A DNA stretch of 64,000 nt from Phytophthora sp. 'mugwort' (Eukaryota; Oomycota; Peronosporomycetes; Peronosporales; Peronosporaceae): NCBI GenBank assembly GCA_033558025.1, contig JAUCEF010000013.1, forward strand, positions 5,306,272-5,370,271, given 5' to 3'. Under the pieces are notes generated by a model. It was given only the letters and a program-made list of their open reading frames with translations, was not told the DNA's origin and searched no databases. Below, piece by piece: positions 12,071-26,176 of the stretch; the stretch's first letter is position 1; each line of letters begins with the position of its first letter. A program made the translations under genes and the position numbers.

Positions 12071-12733
12071 AGACACTAACCGCAATTGCACACCAGTCGA
12101 CGCGCTCAATGCCTGCGTCATTACCCAACACGAACACGCAAACGACTACACACGAACCCACCACATGCATCGACTTGGACCACAAACGTACACACACGCA
12201 TTCAATCGCGTACGTTGCTGCAGCGATGTCTGTCCCCGCCTGCTATCGCCAACATGCAACACCACCGCTATCACGCATACATGCGCACATTCTACTCACG
12301 TACGTAGTCGCGCAATACCTTACATTCCATCCTCATACACGGCTAGATCGATCGGTCGAATGTCGCCGCCTTCCAGTTGTGCGACGACCTGGAGTGCATC
12401 CAACAGGCTGGCAAGATCCGCATCATGTCGGGATGCATATTTAGCTGATAGTGCAACTGCCGCCTGTGGTGTGTCATGTGTCCACTGTTGCCTCGCTAGT
12501 AATGGTGCCGTTGGACGCTTCTCTTGCTTCCTGTTTGTTTCGCGATCGTTTCGACGTTGCGACCAGTCAGTCAGAACCTAGTCTGGATACCAACGATCGT
12601 AAATTGGCTAGGCGCTAGGAGAGTGCGGCCAGTGCGGGCGAGCGTTGTAGTGTTGATGGTAAGATGTGTGGAGGCGTAAAAGGTATGGTGACGTAAATAC
12701 TGTGTGCATAGTAAAATCAGTGGACACTGACAA

Positions 12734-12806
12734 TGGACACTGGGGGTATCGATCCCCCTACCTCCCGCATGCGAAGCGGGCGCTCTACCATTTGAGCTAA
12801 GCGCCC
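12734..12806 (-). tRNA. tRNA-Ala(CGC), unit 18
   Basis: Identical to the unit 2 gene. Terminator T4; no CCATAT. Confidence 0.95.
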
Positions 12807-13476
12807 AGACACTAACCGCAATTGCACACCAGTCGACGCGCTCAATGCCTGCGTCATTACCCAACACGAACACGCAAACGACTACACACGAACCCACCAC
12901 ATGCATCGACTTGGACCACAAACGTACACACACGCATTCAATCGCGTACGTTGCTGCAGCGATGTCTGTCCCCGCCTGCTATCGCCAACATGCAACACCA
13001 CCGCTATCACGCATACATGCGCACATTCTACTCACGTACGTAGTCGCGCAATACCTTACATTCCATCCTCATACACGGCTAGATCGATCGGTCGAATGTC
13101 GCCGCCTTCCAGTTGTGCGACGACCTGGAGTGCATCCAACAGGCTGGCAAGATCCGCATCATGTCGGGATGCATATTTAGCTGATAGTGCAACTGCCGCC
13201 TGTGGTGTGTCATGTGTCCACTGTTGCCTCGCTAGTAATGGTGCCGTTGGACGCTTCTCTTGCTTCCTGTTTGTTTCGCGATCGTTTCGACGTTGCGACC
13301 AGTCAGTCAGAACCTAGTCTGGACACCAACGATCGTAAATTGGCTAGGCGCTAGGAGAGTCCATATGCGGCCAGTGCGGGCGAGCGTTGTAGTGTTGATG
13401 GTAAGATGTGTGGAGGCGTAAAAGGTATGGTGACGTAAATACTGTGTGCATAGTAAAAATCAGTGGACACTGACAA

Positions 13477-13549
13477 TGGACACTGGGGGTATCGATCCCC
13501 CTACCTCCCGCATGCGAAGCGGGCGCTCTACCATTTGAGCTAAGCGCCC
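13477..13549 (-). tRNA. tRNA-Ala(CGC), unit 19
   Basis: Identical to the unit 2 gene. Terminator T5; CCATAT present. Unit marker CTCAGTGCC. Confidence 0.95.
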
Positions 13550-14218
13550 AGACACTAACCGCAATTGCACACCAGTCGACGCGCTCAGTGCCTGCGTCAT
13601 TACCCAACACGAACACGCAAACGACTACACACGAACCCACCACATGCATCGACTTGGACCACAAACGTACACACACGCATTCAATCGCGTACGTTGCTGC
13701 AGCGATGTCTGTCCCCGCCTGCTATCGCCAACATGCAACACCACCGCTATCACGCATACATGCGCACATTCTACTCACGTACGTAGTCGCGCAATACCTT
13801 ACATTCCATCCTCATACACGGCTAGATCGATCGGTCGAATGTCGCCGCCTTCCAGTTGTGCGACGACCTGGAGTGCATCCAACAGGCTGGCAAGATCTGC
13901 ATCATGTCGGGATGCATATTTAGCTGATAGTGCAACTGCCGCCTGTGGTGTGTCATGTGTCCACTGTTGCCTCGCTAGTAATGGTGCCGTTGGACGCTTC
14001 TCTTGCTTCCTGTTTGTTTCGCGATCGTTTCGACGTTGCGACCAGTCAGTCAGAACCTAGTCTGGACACCAACGATCGTAAATTGGCTAGGCGCTAGGAG
14101 AGTCCATATGCGGCCAGTGCGGGCGAGCGTTGTAGTGTTGATGGTAAGATGTGTGGAGGCGTAAAAGGTATGGTGACGTAAATACTGTGTGCATAGTAAA
14201 ATCAGTGGACACTGACAA

Positions 14219-14291
14219 TGGACACTGGGGGTATCGATCCCCCTACCTCCCGCATGCGAAGCGGGCGCTCTACCATTTGAGCTAAGCGCCC
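14219..14291 (-). tRNA. tRNA-Ala(CGC), unit 20
   Basis: Identical to the unit 2 gene. Terminator T4; CCATAT present. Confidence 0.95.
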
Positions 14292-14960
14292 AGACACTAA
14301 CCGCAATCGCACACCAGTCGACGCGCTCAATGCCTGCGTCATTACCCAACACGAACACGCAAACGACTACACACGAACCCACCACATGCATCGACTTGGA
14401 CCACAAACGTACACACACGCATTCAATCGCGTACGTTGCTGCAGCGATGTCTGTCCCCGCCTGCTATCGCCAACATGCAACACCACCGCTATCACGCATA
14501 CATGCGCACATTCTACTCACGTACGTAGTCGCGCAATACCTTACATTCCATCCTCATACACGGCTAGATCGATCGGTCGAATGTCGCCGCCTTCCAGTTG
14601 TGCGACGACCTGGAGTGCATCCAACAGGCTGGCAAGATCCGCATCATGTCGGGATGCATATTTAGCTGATAGTGCAACTGCCGCCTGTGGTGTGTCATGT
14701 GTCCACTGTTGCCTCGCTAGTAATGGTGCCGTTGGACGCTTCTCTTGCTTCCTGTTTGTTTCGCGATCGTTTCGACGTTGCGACCAGTCAGTCAGAACCT
14801 AGTCTGGACACCAACGATCGTAAATTGGCTAGGCGCTAGGAGAGTCCATATGCGGCCAGTGCGGGCGAGCGTTGTAGTGTTGATGGTAAGATGTGTGGAG
14901 GCGTAAAAGGTATGGTGACGTAAATACTGTGTGCATAGTAAAATCAGTGGACACTGACAA

Positions 14961-15033
14961 TGGACACTGGGGGTATCGATCCCCCTACCTCCCGCATGCG
15001 AAGCGGGCGCTCTACCATTTGAGCTAAGCGCCC
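14961..15033 (-). tRNA. tRNA-Ala(CGC), unit 21
   Basis: Identical to the unit 2 gene. Terminator T4; CCATAT present. Confidence 0.95.
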
Positions 15034-15703
15034 AGACACTAACCGCAATCGCACACCAGTCGACGCGCTCAATGCCTGCGTCATTACCCAACACGAACAC
15101 GCAAACGACTACACACGAACCCACCACATGCATCGACTTGGACCACAAACGTACACACACGCATTCAATCGCGTACGTTGCTGCAGCGATGTCTGTCCCC
15201 GCCTGCTATCGCCAACATGCAACACCACCGCTATCACGCATACATGCGCACATTCTACTCACGTACGTAGTCGCGCAATACCTTACATTCCATCCTCATA
15301 CACGGCTAGATCGATCGGTCGAATGTCGCCGCCTTCCAGTTGTGCGACGACCTGGAGTGCATCCAACAGGCTGGCAAGATCCGCATCATGTCGGGATGCA
15401 TATTTAGCTGATAGTGCAACTGCCGCCTGTGGTGTGTCATGTGTCCACTGTTGCCTCGCTAGTAATGGTGCCGTTGGACGCTTCTCTTGCTTCCTGTTTG
15501 TTTCGCGATCGTTTCGACGTTGCGACCAGTCAGTCAGAACCTAGTCTGGACACCAACGATCGTAAATTGGCTAGGCGCTAGGAGAGTCCATATGCGGCCA
15601 GTGCGGGCGAGCGTTGTAGTGTTGATGGTAAGATGTGTGGAGGCGTAAAAGGTATGGTGACGTAAATACTGTGTGCATAGTAAAAATCAGTGGACACTGA
15701 CAA

Positions 15704-15776
15704 TGGACACTGGGGGTATCGATCCCCCTACCTCCCGCATGCGAAGCGGGCGCTCTACCATTTGAGCTAAGCGCCC
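15704..15776 (-). tRNA. tRNA-Ala(CGC), unit 22
   Basis: Identical to the unit 2 gene. Terminator T5; CCATAT present. Confidence 0.95.
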
Positions 15777-16446
15777 AGACACTAACCGCAATCGCACACC
15801 AGTCGACGCGCTCAATGCCTGCGTCATTACCCAACACGAACACGCAAACGACTACACACGAACCCACCACATGCATCGACTTGGACCACAAACGTACACA
15901 CACGCATTCAATCGCGTACGTTGCTGCAGCGATGTCTGTCCCCGCCTGCTATCGCCAACATGCAACACCACCGCTATCACGCATACATGCGCACATTCTA
16001 CTCACGTACGTAGTCGCGCAATACCTTACATTCCATCCTCATACACGGCTAGATCGATCGGTCGAATGTCGCCGCCTTCCAGTTGTGCGACGACCTGGAG
16101 TGCATCCAACAGGCTGGCAAGATCCGCATCATGTCGGGATGCATATTTAGCTGATAGTGCAACTGCCGCCTGTGGTGTGTCATGTGTCCACTGTTGCCTC
16201 GCTAGTAATGGTGCCGTTGGACGCTTCTCTTGCTTCCTGTTTGTTTCGCGATCGTTTCGACGTTGCGACCAGTCAGTCAGAACCTAGTCTGGACACCAAC
16301 GATCGTAAATTGGCTAGGCGCTAGGAGAGTCCATATGCGGCCAGTGCGGGCGAGCGTTGTAGTGTTGATGGTAAGATGTGTGGAGGCGTAAAAGGTATGG
16401 TGACGTAAATACTGTGTGCATAGTAAAAATCAGTGGACACTGACAA

Positions 16447-16519
16447 TGGACACTGGGGGTATCGATCCCCCTACCTCCCGCATGCGAAGCGGGCGCTCTA
16501 CCATTTGAGCTAAGCGCCC
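16447..16519 (-). tRNA. tRNA-Ala(CGC), unit 23
   Basis: Identical to the unit 2 gene. Terminator T5; CCATAT present. Confidence 0.95.
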
Positions 16520-17189
16520 AGACACTAACCGCAATCGCACACCAGTCGACGCGCTCAATGCCTGCGTCATTACCCAACACGAACACGCAAACGACTACAC
16601 ACGAACCCACCACATGCATCGACTTGGACCACAAACGTACACACACGCATTCAATCGCGTACGTTGCTGCAGCGATGTCTGTCCCCGCCTGCTATCGCCA
16701 ACATGCAACACCACCGCTATCACGCATACATGCGCACATTCTACTCACGTACGTAGTCGCGCAATACCTTACATTCCATCCTCATACACGGCTAGATCGA
16801 TCGGTCGAATGTCGCCGCCTTCCAGTTGTGCGACGACCTGGAGTGCATCCAACAGGCTGGCAAGATCCGCATCATGTCGGGATGCATATTTAGCTGATAG
16901 TGCAACTGCCGCCTGTGGTGTGTCATGTGTCCACTGTTGCCTCGCTAGTAATGGTGCCGTTGGACGCTTCTCTTGCTTCCTGTTTGTTTCGCGATCGTTT
17001 CGACGTTGCGACCAGTCAGTCAGAACCTAGTCTGGACACCAACGATCGTAAATTGGCTAGGCGCTAGGAGAGTCCATATGCGGCCAGTGCGGGCGAGCGT
17101 TGTAGTGTTGATGGTAAGATGTGTGGAGGCGTAAAAGGTATGGTGACGTAAATACTGTGTGCATAGTAAAAATCAGTGGACACTGACAA

Positions 17190-17262
17190 TGGACACTGGG
17201 GGTATCGATCCCCCTACCTCCCGCATGCGAAGCGGGCGCTCTACCATTTGAGCTAAGCGCCC
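17190..17262 (-). tRNA. tRNA-Ala(CGC), unit 24
   Basis: Identical to the unit 2 gene. Terminator T5; CCATAT present. Confidence 0.95.
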
Positions 17263-17932
17263 AGACACTAACCGCAATTGCACACCAGTCGACGCGCTCA
17301 ATGCCTGCGTCATTACCCAACACGAACACGCAAACGACTACACACGAACCCACCACATGCATCGACTTGGACCACAAACGTACACACACGCATTCAATCG
17401 CGTACGTTGCTGCAGCGATGTCTGTCCCCGCCTGCTATCGCCAACATGCAACACCACCGCTATCACGCATACATGCGCACATTCTACTCACGTACGTAGT
17501 CGCGCAATACCTTACATTCCATCCTCATACACGGCTAGATCGATCGGTCGAATGTCGCCGCCTTCCAGTTGTGCGACGACCTGGAGTGCATCCAACAGGC
17601 TGGCAAGATCCGCATCATGTCGGGATGCATATTTAGCTGATAGTGCAACTGCCGCCTGTGGTGTGTCATGTGTCCACTGTTGCCTCGCTAGTAATGGTGC
17701 CGTTGGACGCTTCTCTTGCTTCCTGTTTGTTTCGCGATCGTTTCGACGTTGCGACCAGTCAGTCAGAACCTAGTCTGGACACCAACGATCGTAAATTGGC
17801 TAGGCGCTAGGAGAGTCCATATGCGGCCAGTGCGGGCGAGCGTTGTAGTGTTGATGGTAAGATGTGTGGAGGCGTAAAAGGTATGGTGACGTAAATACTG
17901 TGTGCATAGTAAAAATCAGTGGACACTGACAA

Positions 17933-18005
17933 TGGACACTGGGGGTATCGATCCCCCTACCTCCCGCATGCGAAGCGGGCGCTCTACCATTTGAGCTAAG
18001 CGCCC
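17933..18005 (-). tRNA. tRNA-Ala(CGC), unit 25
   Basis: Identical to the unit 2 gene. Terminator T5; CCATAT present; CCTTAATTCC deletion. Confidence 0.95.
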
Positions 18006-18674
18006 AGACACTAACCGCAATTGCACACCAGTCGACGCGCTCAATGCCTGCGTCATTACCCAACACGAACACGCAAACGACTACACACGAACCCACCACA
18101 TGCATCGACTTGGACCACAAACGTACACACACGCATTCAATCGCGTACGTTGCTGCAGCGATGTCTGTCCCCGCCTGCTATCGCCAACATGCAACACCAC
18201 CGCTATCACGCATACATGCGCACATTCTACTCACGTACGTAGTCGCGCAATACCTTAATTCCATCCTCATACACGGCTAGATCGATCGGTCGAATGTCGC
18301 CGCCTTCCAGTTGTGCGACGACCTGGAGTGCATCCAACAGGCTGGCAAGATCCGCATCATGTCGGGATGCATATTTAGCTGATAGTGCAACTGCCGCCTG
18401 TGGTGTGTCATGTGTCCACTGTTGCCTCGCTAGTAATGGTGCCGTTGGACGCTTCTCTTGCTTCCTGTTTGTTTCGCGATCGTTTCGACGTTGCGACCAG
18501 TCAGTCAGAACCTAGTCTGGACACCAACGATCGTAAATTGGCTAGGCGCTAGGAGAGTCCATATGCGGCCAGTGCGGGCGAGCGTTGTAGTGTTGATGGT
18601 AAGATGTGTGGAGGCGTAAAAGGTATGGTGACGTAAATACTGTGTGCATAGTAAAAATCAGTGGACACTGACAA

Positions 18675-18747
18675 TGGACACTGGGGGTATCGATCCCCCT
18701 ACCTCCCGCATGCGAAGCGGGCGCTCTACCATTTGAGCTAAGCGCCC
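18675..18747 (-). tRNA. tRNA-Ala(CGC), unit 26
   Basis: Identical to the unit 2 gene. Terminator T5; CCATAT present; CCTTAATTCC deletion. Confidence 0.95.
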
Positions 18748-19416
18748 AGACACTAACCGCAATCGCACACCAGTCGACGCGCTCAATGCCTGCGTCATTA
18801 CCCAACACGAACACGCAAACGACTACACACGAACCCACCACATGCATCGACTTGGACCACAAACGTACACACACGCATTCAATCGCGTACGTTGCTGCAG
18901 CGATGTCTGTCCCCGCCTGCTATCGCCAACATGCAACACCACCGCTATCACGCATACATGCGCACATTCTACTCACGTACGTAGTCGCGCAATACCTTAA
19001 TTCCATCCTCATACACGGCTAGATCGATCGGTCGAATGTCGCCGCCTTCCAGTTGTGCGACGACCTGGAGTGCATCCAACAGGCTGGCAAGATCCGCATC
19101 ATGTCGGGATGCATATTTAGCTGATAGTGCAACTGCCGCCTGTGGTGTGTCATGTGTCCACTGTTGCCTCGCTAGTAATGGTGCCGTTGGACGCTTCTCT
19201 TGCTTCCTGTTTGTTTCGCGATCGTTTCGACGTTGCGACCAGTCAGTCAGAACCTAGTCTGGACACCAACGATCGTAAATTGGCTAGGCGCTAGGAGAGT
19301 CCATATGCGGCCAGTGCGGGCGAGCGTTGTAGTGTTGATGGTAAGATGTGTGGAGGCGTAAAAGGTATGGTGACGTAAATACTGTGTGCATAGTAAAAAT
19401 CAGTGGACACTGACAA

Positions 19417-19489
19417 TGGACACTGGGGGTATCGATCCCCCTACCTCCCGCATGCGAAGCGGGCGCTCTACCATTTGAGCTAAGCGCCC
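19417..19489 (-). tRNA. tRNA-Ala(CGC), unit 27
   Basis: Identical to the unit 2 gene. Terminator T5; CCATAT present. Confidence 0.95.
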
Positions 19490-20159
19490 AGACACTAACC
19501 GCAATTGCACACCAGTCGACGCGCTCAATGCCTGCGTCATTACCCAACACGAACACGCAAACGACTACACACGAACCCACCACATGCATCGACTTGGACC
19601 ACAAACGTACACACACGCATTCAATCGCGTACGTTGCTGCAGCGATGTCTGTCCCCGCCTGCTATCGCCAACATGCAACACCACCGCTATCACGCATACA
19701 TGCGCACATTCTACTCACGTACGTAGTCGCGCAATACCTTACATTCCATCCTCATACACGGCTAGATCGATCGGTCGAATGTCGCCGCCTTCCAGTTGTG
19801 CGACGACCTGGAGTGCATCCAACAGGCTGGCAAGATCCGCATCATGTCGGGATGCATATTTAGCTGATAGTGCAACTGCCGCCTGTGGTGTGTCATGTGT
19901 CCACTGTTGCCTCGCTAGTAATGGTGCCGTTGGACGCTTCTCTTGCTTCCTGTTTGTTTCGCGATCGTTTCGACGTTGCGACCAGTCAGTCAGAACCTAG
20001 TCTGGACACCAACGATCGTAAATTGGCTAGGCGCTAGGAGAGTCCATATGCGGCCAGTGCGGGCGAGCGTTGTAGTGTTGATGGTAAGATGTGTGGAGGC
20101 GTAAAAGGTATGGTGACGTAAATACTGTGTGCATAGTAAAAATCAGTGGACACTGACAA

Positions 20160-20232
20160 TGGACACTGGGGGTATCGATCCCCCTACCTCCCGCATGCGA
20201 AGCGGGCGCTCTACCATTTGAGCTAAGCGCCC
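20160..20232 (-). tRNA. tRNA-Ala(CGC), unit 28
   Basis: Identical to the unit 2 gene. Terminator T5; CCATAT present. Confidence 0.95.
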
Positions 20233-20902
20233 AGACACTAACCGCAATCGCACACCAGTCGACGCGCTCAATGCCTGCGTCATTACCCAACACGAACACG
20301 CAAACGACTACACACGAACCCACCACATGCATCGACTTGGACCACAAACGTACACACACGCATTCAATCGCGTACGTTGCTGCAGCGATGTCTGTCCCCG
20401 CCTGCTATCGCCAACATGCAACACCACCGCTATCACGCATACATGCGCACATTCTACTCACGTACGTAGTCGCGCAATACCTTACATTCCATCCTCATAC
20501 ACGGCTAGATCGATCGGTCGAATGTCGCCGCCTTCCAGTTGTGCGACGACCTGGAGTGCATCCAACAGGCTGGCAAGATCCGCATCATGTCGGGATGCAT
20601 ATTTAGCTGATAGTGCAACTGCCGCCTGTGGTGTGTCATGTGTCCACTGTTGCCTCGCTAGTAATGGTGCCGTTGGACGCTTCTCTTGCTTCCTGTTTGT
20701 TTCGCGATCGTTTCGACGTTGCGACCAGTCAGTCAGAACCTAGTCTGGACACCAACGATCGTAAATTGGCTAGGCGCTAGGAGAGTCCATATGCGGCCAG
20801 TGCGGGCGAGCGTTGTAGTGTTGATGGTAAGATGTGTGGAGGCGTAAAAGGTATGGTGACGTAAATACTGTGTGCATAGTAAAAATCAGTGGACACTGAC
20901 AA

Positions 20903-20975
20903 TGGACACTGGGGGTATCGATCCCCCTACCTCCCGCATGCGAAGCGGGCGCTCTACCATTTGAGCTAAGCGCCC
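20903..20975 (-). tRNA. tRNA-Ala(CGC), unit 29
   Basis: Identical to the unit 2 gene. Terminator T5; CCATAT present. Confidence 0.95.
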
Positions 20976-21645
20976 AGACACTAACCGCAATCGCACACCA
21001 GTCGACGCGCTCAATGCCTGCGTCATTACCCAACACGAACACGCAAACGACTACACACGAACCCACCACATGCATCGACTTGGACCACAAACGTACACAC
21101 ACGCATTCAATCGCGTACGTTGCTGCAGCGATGTCTGTCCCCGCCTGCTATCGCCAACATGCAACACCACCGCTATCACGCATACATGCGCACATTCTAC
21201 TCACGTACGTAGTCGCGCAATACCTTACATTCCATCCTCATACACGGCTAGATCGATCGGTCGAATGTCGCCGCCTTCCAGTTGTGCGACGACCTGGAGT
21301 GCATCCAACAGGCTGGCAAGATCCGCATCATGTCGGGATGCATATTTAGCTGATAGTGCAACTGCCGCCTGTGGTGTGTCATGTGTCCACTGTTGCCTCG
21401 CTAGTAATGGTGCCGTTGGACGCTTCTCTTGCTTCCTGTTTGTTTCGCGATCGTTTCGACGTTGCGACCAGTCAGTCAGAACCTAGTCTGGACACCAACG
21501 ATCGTAAATTGGCTAGGCGCTAGGAGAGTCCATATGCGGCCAGTGCGGGCGAGCGTTGTAGTGTTGATGGTAAGATGTGTGGAGGCGTAAAAGGTATGGT
21601 GACGTAAATACTGTGTGCATAGTAAAAATCAGTGGACACTGACAA

Positions 21646-21718
21646 TGGACACTGGGGGTATCGATCCCCCTACCTCCCGCATGCGAAGCGGGCGCTCTAC
21701 CATTTGAGCTAAGCGCCC
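21646..21718 (-). tRNA. tRNA-Ala(CGC), unit 30
   Basis: Identical to the unit 2 gene. Terminator T5; CCATAT present. Confidence 0.95.
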
Positions 21719-22388
21719 AGACACTAACCGCAATCGCACACCAGTCGACGCGCTCAATGCCTGCGTCATTACCCAACACGAACACGCAAACGACTACACA
21801 CGAACCCACCACATGCATCGACTTGGACCACAAACGTACACACACGCATTCAATCGCGTACGTTGCTGCAGCGATGTCTGTCCCCGCCTGCTATCGCCAA
21901 CATGCAACACCACCGCTATCACGCATACATGCGCACATTCTACTCACGTACGTAGTCGCGCAATACCTTACATTCCATCCTCATACACGGCTAGATCGAT
22001 CGGTCGAATGTCGCCGCCTTCCAGTTGTGCGACGACCTGGAGTGCATCCAACAGGCTGGCAAGATCCGCATCATGTCGGGATGCATATTTAGCTGATAGT
22101 GCAACTGCCGCCTGTGGTGTGTCATGTGTCCACTGTTGCCTCGCTAGTAATGGTGCCGTTGGACGCTTCTCTTGCTTCCTGTTTGTTTCGCGATCGTTTC
22201 GACGTTGCGACCAGTCAGTCAGAACCTAGTCTGGACACCAACGATCGTAAATTGGCTAGGCGCTAGGAGAGTCCATATGCGGCCAGTGCGGGCGAGCGTT
22301 GTAGTGTTGATGGTAAGATGTGTGGAGGCGTAAAAGGTATGGTGACGTAAATACTGTGTGCATAGTAAAAATCAGTGGACACTGACAA

Positions 22389-22461
22389 TGGACACTGGGG
22401 GTATCGATCCCCCTACCTCCCGCATGCGAAGCGGGCGCTCTACCATTTGAGCTAAGCGCCC
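22389..22461 (-). tRNA. tRNA-Ala(CGC), unit 31
   Basis: Identical to the unit 2 gene. Terminator T5; CCATAT present. Confidence 0.95.
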
Positions 22462-23131
22462 AGACACTAACCGCAATCGCACACCAGTCGACGCGCTCAA
22501 TGCCTGCGTCATTACCCAACACGAACACGCAAACGACTACACACGAACCCACCACATGCATCGACTTGGACCACAAACGTACACACACGCATTCAATCGC
22601 GTACGTTGCTGCAGCGATGTCTGTCCCCGCCTGCTATCGCCAACATGCAACACCACCGCTATCACGCATACATGCGCACATTCTACTCACGTACGTAGTC
22701 GCGCAATACCTTACATTCCATCCTCATACACGGCTAGATCGATCGGTCGAATGTCGCCGCCTTCCAGTTGTGCGACGACCTGGAGTGCATCCAACAGGCT
22801 GGCAAGATCCGCATCATGTCGGGATGCATATTTAGCTGATAGTGCAACTGCCGCCTGTGGTGTGTCATGTGTCCACTGTTGCCTCGCTAGTAATGGTGCC
22901 GTTGGACGCTTCTCTTGCTTCCTGTTTGTTTCGCGATCGTTTCGACGTTGCGACCAGTCAGTCAGAACCTAGTCTGGACACCAACGATCGTAAATTGGCT
23001 AGGCGCTAGGAGAGTCCATATGCGGCCAGTGCGGGCGAGCGTTGTAGTGTTGATGGTAAGATGTGTGGAGGCGTAAAAGGTATGGTGACGTAAATACTGT
23101 GTGCATAGTAAAAATCAGTGGACACTGACAA

Positions 23132-23204
23132 TGGACACTGGGGGTATCGATCCCCCTACCTCCCGCATGCGAAGCGGGCGCTCTACCATTTGAGCTAAGC
23201 GCCC
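23132..23204 (-). tRNA. tRNA-Ala(CGC), unit 32
   Basis: Identical to the unit 2 gene. Terminator T5; CCATAT present. Confidence 0.95.
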
Positions 23205-23874
23205 AGACACTAACCGCAATCGCACACCAGTCGACGCGCTCAATGCCTGCGTCATTACCCAACACGAACACGCAAACGACTACACACGAACCCACCACAT
23301 GCATCGACTTGGACCACAAACGTACACACACGCATTCAATCGCGTACGTTGCTGCAGCGATGTCTGTCCCCGCCTGCTATCGCCAACATGCAACACCACC
23401 GCTATCACGCATACATGCGCACATTCTACTCACGTACGTAGTCGCGCAATACCTTACATTCCATCCTCATACACGGCTAGATCGATCGGTCGAATGTCGC
23501 CGCCTTCCAGTTGTGCGACGACCTGGAGTGCATCCAACAGGCTGGCAAGATCCGCATCATGTCGGGATGCATATTTAGCTGATAGTGCAACTGCCGCCTG
23601 TGGTGTGTCATGTGTCCACTGTTGCCTCGCTAGTAATGGTGCCGTTGGACGCTTCTCTTGCTTCCTGTTTGTTTCGCGATCGTTTCGACGTTGCGACCAG
23701 TCAGTCAGAACCTAGTCTGGACACCAACGATCGTAAATTGGCTAGGCGCTAGGAGAGTCCATATGCGGCCAGTGCGGGCGAGCGTTGTAGTGTTGATGGT
23801 AAGATGTGTGGAGGCGTAAAAGGTATGGTGACGTAAATACTGTGTGCATAGTAAAAATCAGTGGACACTGACAA

Positions 23875-23947
23875 TGGACACTGGGGGTATCGATCCCCCT
23901 ACCTCCCGCATGCGAAGCGGGCGCTCTACCATTTGAGCTAAGCGCCC
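23875..23947 (-). tRNA. tRNA-Ala(CGC), unit 33
   Basis: Identical to the unit 2 gene. Terminator T5; CCATAT present. Confidence 0.95.
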
Positions 23948-24617
23948 AGACACTAACCGCAATCGCACACCAGTCGACGCGCTCAATGCCTGCGTCATTA
24001 CCCAACACGAACACGCAAACGACTACACACGAACCCACCACATGCATCGACTTGGACCACAAACGTACACACACGCATTCAATCGCGTACGTTGCTGCAG
24101 CGATGTCTGTCCCCGCCTGCTATCGCCAACATGCAACACCACCGCTATCACGCATACATGCGCACATTCTACTCACGTACGTAGTCGCGCAATACCTTAC
24201 ATTCCATCCTCATACACGGCTAGATCGATCGGTCGAATGTCGCCGCCTTCCAGTTGTGCGACGACCTGGAGTGCATCCAACAGGCTGGCAAGATCCGCAT
24301 CATGTCGGGATGCATATTTAGCTGATAGTGCAACTGCCGCCTGTGGTGTGTCATGTGTCCACTGTTGCCTCGCTAGTAATGGTGCCGTTGGACGCTTCTC
24401 TTGCTTCCTGTTTGTTTCGCGATCGTTTCGACGTTGCGACCAGTCAGTCAGAACCTAGTCTGGACACCAACGATCGTAAATTGGCTAGGCGCTAGGAGAG
24501 TCCATATGCGGCCAGTGCGGGCGAGCGTTGTAGTGTTGATGGTAAGATGTGTGGAGGCGTAAAAGGTATGGTGACGTAAATACTGTGTGCATAGTAAAAA
24601 TCAGTGGACACTGACAA

Positions 24618-24690
24618 TGGACACTGGGGGTATCGATCCCCCTACCTCCCGCATGCGAAGCGGGCGCTCTACCATTTGAGCTAAGCGCCC
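24618..24690 (-). tRNA. tRNA-Ala(CGC), unit 34
   Basis: Identical to the unit 2 gene. Terminator T5; CCATAT present. Confidence 0.95.
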
Positions 24691-25360
24691 AGACACTAAC
24701 CGCAATTGCACACCAGTCGACGCGCTCAATGCCTGCGTCATTACCCAACACGAACACGCAAACGACTACACACGAACCCACCACATGCATCGACTTGGAC
24801 CACAAACGTACACACACGCATTCAATCGCGTACGTTGCTGCAGCGATGTCTGTCCCCGCCTGCTATCGCCAACATGCAACACCACCGCTATCACGCATAC
24901 ATGCGCACATTCTACTCACGTACGTAGTCGCGCAATACCTTACATTCCATCCTCATACACGGCTAGATCGATCGGTCGAATGTCGCCGCCTTCCAGTTGT
25001 GCGACGACCTGGAGTGCATCCAACAGGCTGGCAAGATCCGCATCATGTCGGGATGCATATTTAGCTGATAGTGCAACTGCCGCCTGTGGTGTGTCATGTG
25101 TCCACTGTTGCCTCGCTAGTAATGGTGCCGTTGGACGCTTCTCTTGCTTCCTGTTTGTTTCGCGATCGTTTCGACGTTGCGACCAGTCAGTCAGAACCTA
25201 GTCTGGACACCAACGATCGTAAATTGGCTAGGCGCTAGGAGAGTCCATATGCGGCCAGTGCGGGCGAGCGTTGTAGTGTTGATGGTAAGATGTGTGGAGG
25301 CGTAAAAGGTATGGTGACGTAAATACTGTGTGCATAGTAAAAATCAGTGGACACTGACAA

Positions 25361-25433
25361 TGGACACTGGGGGTATCGATCCCCCTACCTCCCGCATGCG
25401 AAGCGGGCGCTCTACCATTTGAGCTAAGCGCCC
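25361..25433 (-). tRNA. tRNA-Ala(CGC), unit 35
   Basis: Identical to the unit 2 gene. Terminator T5; CCATAT present. Confidence 0.95.
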
Positions 25434-26103
25434 AGACACTAACCGCAATTGCACACCAGTCGACGCGCTCAATGCCTGCGTCATTACCCAACACGAACAC
25501 GCAAACGACTACACACGAACCCACCACATGCATCGACTTGGACCACAAACGTACACACACGCATTCAATCGCGTACGTTGCTGCAGCGATGTCTGTCCCC
25601 GCCTGCTATCGCCAACATGCAACACCACCGCTATCACGCATACATGCGCACATTCTACTCACGTACGTAGTCGCGCAATACCTTACATTCCATCCTCATA
25701 CACGGCTAGATCGATCGGTCGAATGTCGCCGCCTTCCAGTTGTGCGACGACCTGGAGTGCATCCAACAGGCTGGCAAGATCCGCATCATGTCGGGATGCA
25801 TATTTAGCTGATAGTGCAACTGCCGCCTATGGTGTGTCATGTGTCCACTGTTGCCTCGCTAGTAATGGTGCCGTTGGACGCTTCTCTTGCTTCCTGTTTG
25901 TTTCGCGATCGTTTCGACGTTGCGACCAGTCAGTCAGAACCTAGTCTGGACACCAACGATCGTAAATTGGCTAGGCGCTAGGAGAGTCCATATGCGGCCA
26001 GTGCGGGCGAGCGTTGTAGTGTTGATGGTAAGATGTGTGGAGGCGTAAAAGGTATGGTGACGTAAATACTGTGTGCATAGTAAAAATCAGTGGACACTGA
26101 CAA

Positions 26104-26176
26104 TGGACACTGGGGGTATCGATCCCCCTACCTCCCGCATGCGAAGCGGGCGCTCTACCATTTGAGCTAAGCGCCC
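26104..26176 (-). tRNA. tRNA-Ala(CGC), unit 36
   Basis: Identical to the unit 2 gene. Terminator T5; CCATAT present. Counterpart of unit 9, with both of its markers. Confidence 0.95.

Larger units (their letters stand above)
5913..25926. repeat. Higher-order block I of the array (units 9-35)
   Basis: Units 9-16 carry a series of rare variants that recurs in the same order in units 36-43: GCGGCC plus AATTT at the 3' edge of unit 9, GTCGACGCC in unit 9, the CCTTAATTCC deletion in unit 12, the anticodon-stem change in unit 13 and CTCAGTGCC in unit 14. The offset is 20,014 bp up to unit 11 and 20,008 bp after the CCATAT difference in unit 12. From unit 18 the offset drops to 19,265 bp because block II lacks a counterpart of unit 17. 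This is a segmental duplication inside the array; its exact ends are uncertain because neighbouring units are nearly identical. Confidence 0.8.
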